15,278 nucleotides of DNA, from the NCBI GenBank assembly GCA_937890485.1, contig CALBXN010000100.1:1-15278 (forward strand). Direction: 5' to 3'. Both the position numbers and the translations under genes were made by a program. Source of the stretch: an uncultured Treponema sp. Lineage in GTDB: Bacteria > Spirochaetota > Spirochaetia > Treponematales > Treponemataceae. The notes under the pieces were generated by a model, which saw nothing but the letters and a program-made list of their open reading frames with translations, ran no database searches and was not told the origin of the DNA. Shown piece by piece: positions 7,509 through 14,228 of the stretch. Every line of letters begins with the position of its first letter. Position 1 is the stretch's first letter.

Positions 7509-8540
7509 ATGAAGCGAAAAATTATTTTATTTTCAACAATTTTATTATTTTTTAATTTTTTTCTCTTTGCAAATGATGAATATATTTCTGTTCAAGAAGC
7601 CTCTTCTCAACTTGGTTCAAATTTATTTTGGGACCCAATGACTAAATCTGGCATTTTAGAAAAAGATGGAAATTCTCTTGCCTTTGCACTTAATCAAGAA
7701 ATAGCAATTTCAAATTTCAAAGATTTTTCTGTTACAAGTGCTCCTTTTATAAAAAATGATATTGTGTATATTCATAAAGATTTACTTGAAAAAGCAAAGG
7801 ATTTATTTTCAACGCCATTGTTAGATACAAATTTTAAAATTGGTGCAATTCTTATTGATCCTGGTCATGGCGGAAAAGATCCAGGAACTATCGGAACAAT
7901 AACTAAAAACGGCAAAAAAACATCACTAAATGAAAAAGATATTGTTTTAAATGTGGCTTTGGAACTAAATAATCTTTTAAAATCAAAATATCCAGATAAA
8001 AAAATTATGATGACTCGTTCAACTGATGTATTTTTAACTTTGGAACAACGTGTTGATATTGCAAATTCTGTAAAACTTGCTGAAAATGAAGCAATTGTGT
8101 ATGTTTCAATTCATGCAAATTCAGCTTTTGATAAAAAAGCGAAAGGATTTGAAACTTGGTATTTAAGTCCAGGATACAGAAGAAATATTTTAAAAGAAAC
8201 TGATGTTGATGCAGAAATTCTACCAATTTTGAATTCTATGTTGGAGGAAGAATTTACAACAGAAAGTATTTTAATTGCAAAATTTATTGATGATGGTTTG
8301 AAAAAACAAGTTGGTGATTTAACAAAAAGCAGAGGCCTAAAAGAAGAAGAATGGTTTGTTGTAAGGAATGCAAATATGCCAAGTGTTTTAGTTGAAGTAG
8401 GGTTCGTTTCTAATCCAGAAGAAGCATTATTATTATCTGATAGAAACTACTTGCGTAAAATTGCTTTAGGGATATATAATGGAGTGAGTTCCTTTGTTAC
8501 TCATTTTGAACATTCTAGAGGATTTACAATTTCACAATGA
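7509..8540 (+). CDS. Periplasmic N-acetylmuramoyl-L-alanine amidase (Amidase_3, AmiC-like)
   Basis: The enzyme cuts the bond between N-acetylmuramic acid and L-alanine in peptidoglycan and is zinc dependent. The 343-residue protein starts with a signal peptide of about 21 residues (basic MKRK, hydrophobic run, likely cleavage after LFA). Residues about 25-95 form a small domain like the N-terminal module of copper-amine-oxidase-type or AMIN-like cell-wall proteins. The catalytic domain has all four expected residues: H120 in DPGHGG, E142 in NEKDIVLN, H202 in SIHANS and E296 in VEVGFVSNPEE. The long insert between H202 and E296 resembles the regulatory helix region of AmiC-type enzymes, which blocks the active site until an activator acts. 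It begins 5 bases after the ATP-grasp gene and overlaps the GerMN gene by ATGA. Roles in cell separation or in opening the wall for flagellar parts are both possible. Confidence 0.93.
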   Translation: MKRKIILFSTILLFFNFFLFANDEYISVQEASSQLGSNLFWDPMTKSGILEKDGNSLAFALNQEIAISNFKDFSVTSAPFIKNDIVYIHKDLLEKAKDLFSTPLLDTNFKIGAILIDPGHGGKDPGTIGTITKNGKKTSLNEKDIVLNVALELNNLLKSKYPDKKIMMTRSTDVFLTLEQRVDIANSVKLAENEAIVYVSIHANSAFDKKAKGFETWYLSPGYRRNILKETDVDAEILPILNSMLEEEFTTESILIAKFIDDGLKKQVGDLTKSRGLKEEEWFVVRNANMPSVLVEVGFVSNPEEALLLSDRNYLRKIALGIYNGVSSFVTHFEHSRGFTISQ

Positions 8541-9046
8541 TAGATTTAAATATTTCAGATACTTTAAAAAAAATGACTCGAGCAAATGTTGCTTCAAAAA
8601 TATTTCTTGGTGTTTTGTTTTTTGCCTTAATTTTTTCTTTGATAATGTTTTTCTTAAAAGGATATTCTCAAAGAAGTGTTTTTCTTTTTGAAAATTTAGA
8701 TAAAGAAGGACTTTTTGCAGAAAATAGGTATTATCCAAGAAATAAATTTGTGGATAAAGTAGAACTTTATGTTTCAGAATTGTTATTAGGTCCAATAGGA
8801 GAGCGATATAAACATATTTTTGCTCCGGGAACTAAATTAAAAACATGTTTTGTTAGAGATGGTATACTTTATATAGATTTGTCATCAGAAGCTCTATTTC
8901 CTGATAATAAAGTTTCTGTTTTAAGGGAAGGTGCTGAAATTTTTAAGAAAAATATTTTTAGAAATTTCAGAAAAATTGATAAAATAAATATATACATTGA
9001 GGGTAGAAAAATATTTGATGAGAATGAAATTTTGTCAAACAATTAA
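8537..9046 (+). CDS. Membrane-anchored GerMN-domain protein
   Basis: This 169-residue protein has one membrane segment near residues 20-41 (IFLGVLFFALIFSLIMFFL), preceded by basic residues, so the rest should face the periplasm. The outer part fits a GerMN domain: KVELYVSELLLGP, then TKLKTCFVRDGILYIDLSSEAL, the pattern of a strand pair with the 'G-x-L-x-V-D-L-S' core of spore-germination protein GerM. GerMN modules are linked to cell-wall binding or control in both sporulating and non-sporulating bacteria; this spirochaete does not appear to need a spore role. The ATGA overlap with the amidase gene suggests that the two act together, perhaps with this protein positioning or regulating the amidase (inference). 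I recall a similar small protein between amidase and flaA in T. pallidum. Confidence 0.75.
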   Translation: MIDLNISDTLKKMTRANVASKIFLGVLFFALIFSLIMFFLKGYSQRSVFLFENLDKEGLFAENRYYPRNKFVDKVELYVSELLLGPIGERYKHIFAPGTKLKTCFVRDGILYIDLSSEALFPDNKVSVLREGAEIFKKNIFRNFRKIDKINIYIEGRKIFDENEILSNN

Positions 9047-9054
9047 AAAAAGCG

Positions 9055-9082
9055 TTGACAAATTTCGTAACATTGATATACT
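9055..9082 (+). promoter_or_regulatory. Sigma70-type promoter of flaA
   Basis: TTGACA at 9055-9060 (perfect -35) is followed, after 16 bases, by TATACT at 9077-9082 (5 of 6). The predicted start is near 9089, giving a leader of about 36 bases that contains the strong AAGGAG ribosome site at 9113-9118. There is no flagellar sigma28 motif, so flaA is read here as a housekeeping-type promoter. Confidence 0.85.
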
Positions 9083-9124
9083 TGTATATACAGGGCTACA
9101 TAACGTGTATAAAAGGAGCTTTGA

Positions 9125-10180
9125 ATGAAAAGAACTTTCATTTTAGTAGTAATGGCGTTCCTCCTTGTTGGATCATTAGCATTTGCAGATGAAGCAGTAC
9201 TTATCGACTTCACTTTGATGGAGCCAGATATTGTTGCAGATGAAAATGGTAATCCTACACAGAACGGAAGAACAGTAATGGATTACAGTGTAACAGCTGG
9301 TGCAACATTTACTGACGAACAAAAAGGATTAATGAAAACTTCTCTTGCTATGCAAAACTGGGAAGTAGTTTTAAATTCTTCAGCAAGAAATATTAATAGT
9401 TTGACAAGTTCAACTGTTATTCCTGCACCTGTTCGTGAAACAGCAAAAGTTCCATTTGCTGGAAAAGATGTTATGGGTGTAAGAATTTTATTCCCATCTT
9501 ATGCTGTAAACTCAAATGCTCGTATCTCACCAGCTTTTGAAATTCCTGCATATGAACCAATGGCAACCGCTGATGAAGATGGTAATATCCAACCTCAAAC
9601 AGATGAAGAAAAAGCAAGTGGAAAAACACGCTTTGAAGATGGTTACGGAGTTGTAAAAAATGTTGGAACAGTAAAATCTGTTTCAGTTACAACAATGGGA
9701 ATGAACTTCCCTCACGGACTATATGTTCTTCTCAAAGATAACGACAACATTGAAAGACGTTATTTCATGGGATATCTTGGTTTTGATGGATGGAAAGAAT
9801 TGCAGTGGAATAACCCTCAATATGTAACTGAAGTTAGAAATAGAGAATTAAGATTGATTCCTATTTATCCTCGTGGAATTCCTTATGTTAAATTCACAGG
9901 ATTCCAAATCACTCGTGATGCTATGCATGACGGAAATGATTTTATCGGATATTTCAAAGACGTAAAAGTTATTTATGACAAAGCAGTTCTTACATCAGAA
10001 AGAGATATTGCTGATGAAGATTTATGGGGAATTATTGGTGCTAAAGAAGCAGCAAAACAAAACGCAGAAATGACTCGTTTTGGTGCACACCAAGTTGAAA
10101 GATTCCTTGAAAAACAGAAGATGGCTACAGAAGAAGCATTTACATCTTCTCTTTCAGAAGACGTAGAAACAATTGAATAA
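9125..10180 (+). CDS. flaA: Flagellar filament outer layer (sheath) protein FlaA
   Basis: FlaA coats the FlaB core of the periplasmic flagella of spirochaetes and affects filament stiffness and helix shape. The 351-residue protein has a signal peptide ending in AFA before DEAVLIDFTLM, so export is by the Sec route rather than the flagellar export apparatus, as known for FlaA. Family-typical stretches include DVMGVRILFPSYAVNSNARI, GVVKNVGTVKSVSVTTMGMN, PHGLYVLLKDNDNIERRYFMGYLGFDGWKEL and the region ending in IPYVKFTGFQITRDAMHDG. The length is normal for the family. Codon use is a little less AT-rich than in the neighbours, as expected for an abundant protein. The ATG at 9125 follows AAGGAG with a 6-base spacer. 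Its own promoter and terminator make it a single-gene unit after the amidase/GerMN pair. Confidence 0.96.
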   Translation: MKRTFILVVMAFLLVGSLAFADEAVLIDFTLMEPDIVADENGNPTQNGRTVMDYSVTAGATFTDEQKGLMKTSLAMQNWEVVLNSSARNINSLTSSTVIPAPVRETAKVPFAGKDVMGVRILFPSYAVNSNARISPAFEIPAYEPMATADEDGNIQPQTDEEKASGKTRFEDGYGVVKNVGTVKSVSVTTMGMNFPHGLYVLLKDNDNIERRYFMGYLGFDGWKELQWNNPQYVTEVRNRELRLIPIYPRGIPYVKFTGFQITRDAMHDGNDFIGYFKDVKVIYDKAVLTSERDIADEDLWGIIGAKEAAKQNAEMTRFGAHQVERFLEKQKMATEEAFTSSLSEDVETIE

Positions 10181-10204
10181 GATTTTATTTAATTAGTTCT
10201 ATTG

Positions 10205-10248
10205 AAAAGCTATTCGATTGAAGAATACTTCATCGGATAGCTTTTTTT
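10205..10248 (+). terminator. Rho-independent terminator of flaA
   Basis: The left arm AAAAGCTATTCGATTGAAG pairs with the right arm CTTCATCGGATAGCTTTT with one G-T wobble and one bulged base, around a four-base AATA loop, and is followed by a T-run. It lies 25 bases after the flaA stop codon. Confidence 0.9.
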
Positions 10249-10250
10249 AT

Positions 10251-10279
10251 TTGATTTATTAATTGTTTTATGTTAAACT
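10251..10279 (+). promoter_or_regulatory. Weak putative promoter of the alarmone synthetase gene
   Basis: TTGATT at 10251-10256 and TAAACT at 10274-10279 are spaced by 17 bases, each matching the sigma70 consensus in four of six positions. A start about 7 bases downstream would fall next to the ATG at 10287, again leaving no room for a Shine-Dalgarno site. The match is weak, but a promoter is needed here because the flaA terminator lies just upstream. Confidence 0.3.
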
Positions 10280-10286
10280 GTGCTTA

Positions 10287-11543
10287 ATGAGTACAGAATC
10301 AATAATTCCTAATAAAGAAAAATTACAAGTTTCCTATGATACTTATAGACCAGTATTAACTGCAATTTTGTTTAGTATTGAACAAAAATTGAAAAAAAAT
10401 CTTAAGTTAGCCTCTATGCCAACTTTTAAAACTCGAATAAAAGATTTTAGCAGTTACTATAAAAAATTACTTAGAGTTAGACCATCTTCATTGGGAAAAC
10501 AAAGTTTACCTACGCTTACAGATTTGCTTGGAATTCGTGTTATTTGTGCTTTTTTGGAAGATTTAAAAACTGTGGAAGATCAAATTTCAAAATTATTTAA
10601 TATTATTGAAATAGAGCGTAAGGGTGCAGACAGAACTTTCAGCGAATTTGGATATGAATCAATTCATTTTTTAGTAGAAATACCAGAAGAATTTAAAGTA
10701 GATACTTCTGCAGTACCAGAAGGGTTAGTTTGTGAAATTCAAGTTAGAACAATTTTGCAAGATGCCTGGGCTGAAGTTGAGCATGAATTGGTCTATAAAT
10801 CAGAATTTTCACCTTTTGATTTACCTTTAAGACGAAAATTAGCATCTTTGAATGCAAGTTTAAGTTTGTCAGATATTATTTTTCAGGAAATTAGAGATTA
10901 TCAAAATAAATTAAATAAGGAACTTGATTGTAGACGCGAGAACTTTTATGATTTAGCAGATAATATTACTCGTGGTGTGATTTTAGACAAAAATACTGAT
11001 GATTTAGGTGCTGTAATTGAAAAAAGTCCAACCGATCAAGCCTCACCTTATATTCGTGGTACAATTGATGATATGATTTTAGAGGCAATACATGCTCATA
11101 ATACTGGTAACTTAGAAAGAGCTGTTGAAATTTATACTAAAATTATTGAAGCTAAACCATCTCCTAATGATATTGTATTATCAGTTATATACAAACATAG
11201 AGGAATGGCAAAATTTGCCATGAATGCCTTTGAACAATCATTAGAAGATTTTCTTGCAAGTTGTACCTATGATCCATCTAGTTTTAGATCTTTTTATTAT
11301 GTTGGTATTGTCTATAGTGTTTTAGGAGACAATGAAAAAGCACTTGAATATTTTGATAAATCTTTAGAAATTAATGAATATCAATCACATGTTTATTATA
11401 GAAAAGCATTGGCTTATTATAATGATTCAAATTATTCACTTGCATTAAAAGATCTGCAAAAGGGAATTTCTTTAGGCTTGGAAGATGAAGATTCGAAAAA
11501 ATTACATAAAAAAATTATTTCTAAATTAGAAATGAGTATGTAA
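10287..11543 (+). CDS. RelA/SpoT-type (p)ppGpp synthetase domain fused to TPR repeats
   Basis: Alarmone synthetases move pyrophosphate from ATP to GTP or GDP to make (p)ppGpp, the stringent-response signal. In this 418-residue protein the synthetase domain covers about residues 15-215: TFKTRIKDFSSYYKKLLR matches the basic ATP-binding loop, TDLLGIRVI (D79) the core strand, GYESIHFLVEIP the substrate strand, and CEIQVRTILQDAWAEVEHEL (catalytic-type E150) the family signature. No HD hydrolase, TGS or ACT domain is present, so it is closest to small alarmone synthetases. Residues about 255-400 form at least three to four tetratricopeptide repeats (for example HNTGNLERAVEIYTKIIEA and YVGIVYSVLGDNEKALEYF), a protein-binding scaffold. 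ATG 10287 gives a family-like N-terminus; an upstream TTG at 10263 would add eight unsupported residues. No Shine-Dalgarno site is visible. Activity is likely, since the key motifs are present. Confidence 0.85.
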   Translation: MSTESIIPNKEKLQVSYDTYRPVLTAILFSIEQKLKKNLKLASMPTFKTRIKDFSSYYKKLLRVRPSSLGKQSLPTLTDLLGIRVICAFLEDLKTVEDQISKLFNIIEIERKGADRTFSEFGYESIHFLVEIPEEFKVDTSAVPEGLVCEIQVRTILQDAWAEVEHELVYKSEFSPFDLPLRRKLASLNASLSLSDIIFQEIRDYQNKLNKELDCRRENFYDLADNITRGVILDKNTDDLGAVIEKSPTDQASPYIRGTIDDMILEAIHAHNTGNLERAVEIYTKIIEAKPSPNDIVLSVIYKHRGMAKFAMNAFEQSLEDFLASCTYDPSSFRSFYYVGIVYSVLGDNEKALEYFDKSLEINEYQSHVYYRKALAYYNDSNYSLALKDLQKGISLGLEDEDSKKLHKKIISKLEMSM

Positions 11544-11570
11544 AATATTAAAAATATTTTTCAAAACTTA

Positions 11571-11599
11571 TTGACATAAAATTTTATATTTGCTATATT
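11571..11599 (+). promoter_or_regulatory. Promoter of tRNA-Glu
   Basis: TTGACA (11571-11576), a 17-base spacer, and TATATT (11594-11599) preceded by TGC, which forms an extended -10. The predicted start near 11606 leaves about 12 bases before the mature tRNA. A strong promoter fits a stable RNA gene. Confidence 0.88.
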
Positions 11600-11617
11600 C
11601 ATAAATGTAAGGTACAT

Positions 11618-11689
11618 GTCTCCTTCGTCTAGTGGTTAGGACATCGGGTTTTCATCCCGACAACAGGGGTTCAATTCCCCTAGGAGATG
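11618..11689 (+). tRNA. tRNA-Glu (anticodon TTC)
   Basis: A full cloverleaf of 72 bases can be drawn: acceptor 11618-11624 with 11682-11688, D arm 11627-11630 with 11639-11642, anticodon stem TCGGG/CCCGA (11644-11648 with 11656-11660) and T stem AGGGG/CCCCT (11665-11669 with 11677-11681) with loop TTCAATT. The seven-base anticodon loop TTTTCAT puts TTC at 11651-11653, reading GAA and GAG. The base at position 73 is G. The CCA end is not encoded, so it must be added afterwards. The outermost acceptor pair is G-T rather than G-C. The gene sits between its own promoter and terminator. Confidence 0.95.
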
Positions 11690-11693
11690 TTTT

Positions 11694-11730
11694 AAGGCTT
11701 AATTCTTTTTTTAGGATTAAGCCTTTTTTT
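11694..11730 (+). terminator. Rho-independent terminator of tRNA-Glu
   Basis: AAGGCTTAAT pairs perfectly with ATTAAGCCTT (extended by one T-G pair) around a short T-rich loop, followed by a run of T. It lies 4 bases beyond the tRNA. Confidence 0.9.
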
Positions 11731-11743
11731 ATCGGTTTTTATT

Positions 11744-13843
11744 ATGTTTGAAGATTTAGATTATTCACAAGAAGCCCAAATTCCACTAAATATTGAAAAT
11801 CTTGCAGGTTTGATTTCTACTGGTGGGGCGATGGATTGCCTTACTGCAAATTTTGAACAAAGGGATGCTCAAATTGAATTGTTAAAAAAAATTTGTCAAT
11901 CCTTTAATGAAGATAAAATTGGTGTTTTTGAAGCAGGAACTGGAGTTGGAAAATCTTTTGCATATTTAATACCGTCAATAATCTGGGCTAATCAAAATAA
12001 AGAAAGAATTGTAATTTCTACAGGAACAATTAATTTACAACAACAAATTTTTGAAAAAGATATACCTTTTGCACAAAAAATTACTGGAACAAAAATAAAA
12101 TCATTACTTGTTAAAGGTCGCCAAAATTATGTTTGTTTACGTAGATTTAATGAAACTGTAAATGAAATTGATTTATTTACAGAGGAACAAGAAGAATTAG
12201 ATAACCTTCAAGAATGGCTAAAAGTTACAAAATCTGGTGATAAATCTGATTTGTCTTTTTTACCAAGTGAATCTTTGTGGCAAAAAATAAATTCAGAAAC
12301 TGATGGATGTAGAGGTCAACATTGTCCATATAAAGAAAAATGTTTTGTTATGAAGGTAAAAAAAGAAGCCTCTAGTGCACAACTTTTAGTTGTAAATCAT
12401 CATTTACTTTTTGCTGATATTGAAATGCGTCTTGCGAATGGTTACGAAAATCAGGCTGTTCTTCCTCCTTATAAAAAATTAATTTTTGACGAAGCTCACG
12501 GAATTGAAAATTCTGCAACAAGTTTCTTTTCAGATTGCTTTAATCGTTTTAGTTTACAAAAACAACTTAGATTAATTTATCGTTCTCGAAAAGGAAATAA
12601 GGCTGGATTAATTTTTGCTTTAGAAACATTATCTACTGAAGAAAGTTGTATAGGGGATTTAGTTAATCAAATTGCTTTGTTAGAAAGTCATTTGACAGAA
12701 TTAGAAGATGTTACAGAAAAATTGATGAATAAAAATCTTTCTATAAGAATTCATGTTAATCCAAAATATGATTATTCTGAAGTATTTGATTCATTTAACC
12801 TTATTTCTGCTGATTTATTAGTAATTAACAGACTTATAGGCAATCTTTTAAATGGTATTTCTGAGGAAGATAAAAAAGTTGATTCTGTATGGGAAGCCAC
12901 AACTGTTTTACATCGATTAGAATCTTTTGCTGCCTTTTGTGTTAATTTTATCCATTGGGATGAAAATCTTGATAAAGTTTTTTGGATAGATAAAGGCAAA
13001 TACATAAATTACTATCAAACTCCACTAGATATGTCATCTTTGTTACATAAGGGAGTTTTTGAGCCTTTTTCAACCGTTGTCTGTACATCAGCAACCTTAG
13101 GAATTGCCTCTAATTTTAGTTTTTGGATGCGTAAAAATGGTGTTTTATTTGAAGATTCCAAACGAATTTTGCAAGGCTTTTTTGATTCTCCTTTTTCTTA
13201 TGATAAAAACGTTATGTTGGCAATTCCTAGTGATGGTCAAGGTGCAGATGAATTTAATTTTCAATCCTATGTTGAAGATGTATTGCCTCGATTGATAAGA
13301 GCAAGTGAAGGAAGAGCATTGGTTCTATTTACTTCTTATGAATCATTAAAAAGTGCTTATGATGCTTGTTTTTCTGGTTTATTACGAAGTGGAATAAATT
13401 TATATAAACAAGGTGATGATGATAGATTCCGTTTATTAGAAAAGTTCAAAAAGGATACCCATAGTGTATTATTTGGAACTTATTCTTTTTGGGAAGGGGT
13501 AGATGTTCCAGGAGATGCTCTTTCTCATGTAATTATTGTTAAGTTACCTTTTGGAGTTCCATCAGATCCAGTTTTTGCTGCTCGTAGTGAAGCCATTACA
13601 AAACGTGGAGGAAGTTCCTTTATGGAATTAAGTGTTCCAGAAGCTGTTATTAAATTTAGACAAGGTTTTGGAAGGTTAATGAGAAAATCAACTGACAAAG
13701 GTGTAGTAACTATTTTAGATAAAAGATTGATTACAAAAAGATATGGTTCTATTTTTATAAATAGTATTCCTCACACAAAGGTTTGCTATGAAAGTATTTC
13801 TTTAATTTGCAGTAAAATTGAAAACTTGCTTGACACTAATTAA
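11744..13843 (+). CDS. dinG: DinG/XPD-type ATP-dependent DNA helicase with Fe-S cluster
   Basis: DinG-like superfamily 2 helicases unwind 5'-tailed DNA, forks, D-loops and R-loops during repair and replication. The 699-residue protein shows the expected order: a Q-motif-like FEQRDAQIEL near 45, Walker A EAGTGVGKS with K70, four cysteines of an XPD-type Fe-S domain (C131, C189, C194, C200), the Walker B box D249-EAH, ALVLFTSYES near 523, GTYSFWEGVDVPGD, and motif VI Q640-GFGRLMRKSTDKG. There is no exonuclease domain at the N-terminus, unlike the Firmicute DinG type, so it resembles the YoaA/DinG helicase-only form. The ATG at 11744 fits the family N-terminus (LAGLIS precedes the Q-motif), but it has no Shine-Dalgarno site and lies 13 bases after a strong tRNA terminator, so expression may depend on read-through or on an unseen promoter. 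Confidence 0.92.
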   Translation: MFEDLDYSQEAQIPLNIENLAGLISTGGAMDCLTANFEQRDAQIELLKKICQSFNEDKIGVFEAGTGVGKSFAYLIPSIIWANQNKERIVISTGTINLQQQIFEKDIPFAQKITGTKIKSLLVKGRQNYVCLRRFNETVNEIDLFTEEQEELDNLQEWLKVTKSGDKSDLSFLPSESLWQKINSETDGCRGQHCPYKEKCFVMKVKKEASSAQLLVVNHHLLFADIEMRLANGYENQAVLPPYKKLIFDEAHGIENSATSFFSDCFNRFSLQKQLRLIYRSRKGNKAGLIFALETLSTEESCIGDLVNQIALLESHLTELEDVTEKLMNKNLSIRIHVNPKYDYSEVFDSFNLISADLLVINRLIGNLLNGISEEDKKVDSVWEATTVLHRLESFAAFCVNFIHWDENLDKVFWIDKGKYINYYQTPLDMSSLLHKGVFEPFSTVVCTSATLGIASNFSFWMRKNGVLFEDSKRILQGFFDSPFSYDKNVMLAIPSDGQGADEFNFQSYVEDVLPRLIRASEGRALVLFTSYESLKSAYDACFSGLLRSGINLYKQGDDDRFRLLEKFKKDTHSVLFGTYSFWEGVDVPGDALSHVIIVKLPFGVPSDPVFAARSEAITKRGGSSFMELSVPEAVIKFRQGFGRLMRKSTDKGVVTILDKRLITKRYGSIFINSIPHTKVCYESISLICSKIENLLDTN

Positions 13844-13858
13844 ACTTGTCAATATAAT
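13830..13858 (+). promoter_or_regulatory. Perfect sigma70 promoter of the zinc-ribbon gene
   Basis: TTGACA (13830-13835), exactly 17 bases, TATAAT (13853-13858): a full consensus match. The -35 box lies in the last codons of the helicase gene. The -35 hexamer is mirrored by TGTCAA at 13847-13852, just before the -10 box, making an inverted repeat across the spacer. Confidence 0.9.
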
Positions 13859-13890
13859 TTATATTAATCATTTATTTCGGAGGATAACTT

Positions 13891-14061
13891 ATGGCAGGAG
13901 CAAGTAAAAACTCTCGTACTTCGGTTACTACTCATAAATTTCTCTGCTCATGTGGTGGTGAAGTAGTAATGAAAACTTTGTTCGAAAGTGGCAGATTAAA
14001 GAATGTTGCTGAATGTACACAATGTAAGAGACTTGAACGTAGACCGAAGGATTTTAAATAA
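13891..14061 (+). CDS. Small basic zinc-ribbon protein, function unknown
   Basis: A 56-residue protein beginning MAGASKNSRTSVTTHKFLCS, with two cysteine pairs, C19-x-C21 and C42-x2-C45, and many lysines and arginines (KRLERRPKDFK at the end). The pairs, about 20 residues apart, should bind one zinc ion in a ribbon fold of the sort found in several ribosomal proteins and nucleic-acid-binding proteins. It does not match L33, L36, L31 or L32 as I know them. Strong support for a real gene comes from a perfect promoter, a GGAGGA ribosome site at 13879-13884 with a 6-base spacer, and a terminator just after the stop. Strong expression signals and the neighbour rpsT hint at a role near the ribosome or nucleic acids, but this is inference. 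I do not recognise a characterised homologue. Confidence 0.85.
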   Translation: MAGASKNSRTSVTTHKFLCSCGGEVVMKTLFESGRLKNVAECTQCKRLERRPKDFK

Positions 14062-14083
14062 AATCTCTTGGTTGTTTAAATAG

Positions 14084-14113
14084 GCCTGTACATACTGTGC
14101 AGGCTTTATTTTT
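14084..14113 (+). terminator. Rho-independent terminator of the zinc-ribbon gene
   Basis: GCCTGTACA pairs with TGTGCAGGC (one wobble pair) around a three-base TAC loop, then TTTATTTTT. It lies 22 bases after the stop codon. Confidence 0.88.
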
Positions 14114-14169
14114 ACATCATTATTTCTTATGCAAAAAGAAATTACACATAAAGCATCTTGTTATACTAC

Positions 14170-14198
14170 TTGACTAATGCTTTTATGTTTAGTAAAAT
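14170..14198 (+). promoter_or_regulatory. Promoter of rpsT
   Basis: TTGACT (5 of 6), a 17-base spacer, TAAAAT (5 of 6). The predicted start near 14205 gives a leader of about 24 bases. Between the previous terminator and this promoter (14114-14169) I see nothing else. Confidence 0.8.
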
Positions 14199-14215
14199 AT
14201 ATTTAGTTTTTGTTT

Positions 14216-14221
14216 GGGGGG
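14216..14221 (+). promoter_or_regulatory. Unusual all-G ribosome-binding site of rpsT
   Basis: GGGGGG lies 7 bases before the TTG start codon at 14229. It can pair with the CCUCC of 16S rRNA only with a G-U pair in the middle, so it is a non-standard Shine-Dalgarno site. It supports TTG 14229 over another TTG at 14214, which lies upstream of it. Confidence 0.6.
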
Positions 14222-14228
14222 TTCTCCT

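Noticed and set aside
8494..8795. Two overlapping short open frames (both strands) around the amidase/GerMN boundary
   Set aside because: Both are explained by the membrane segment and start of the GerMN gene read in other frames.
11542..11561. AAAATATT/AATATTTT hairpin after the alarmone synthetase gene
   Set aside because: Contains no G or C pairs and has no following T-run beyond two bases; unlikely to work as a terminator, and such palindromes are expected by chance in this composition.
13891..14061. Reading the small gene as ribosomal protein L33 (rpmG)
   Set aside because: Length and cysteine pairs are suggestive, but the sequence around them does not match L33 or the other small zinc-ribbon ribosomal proteins as I know them.
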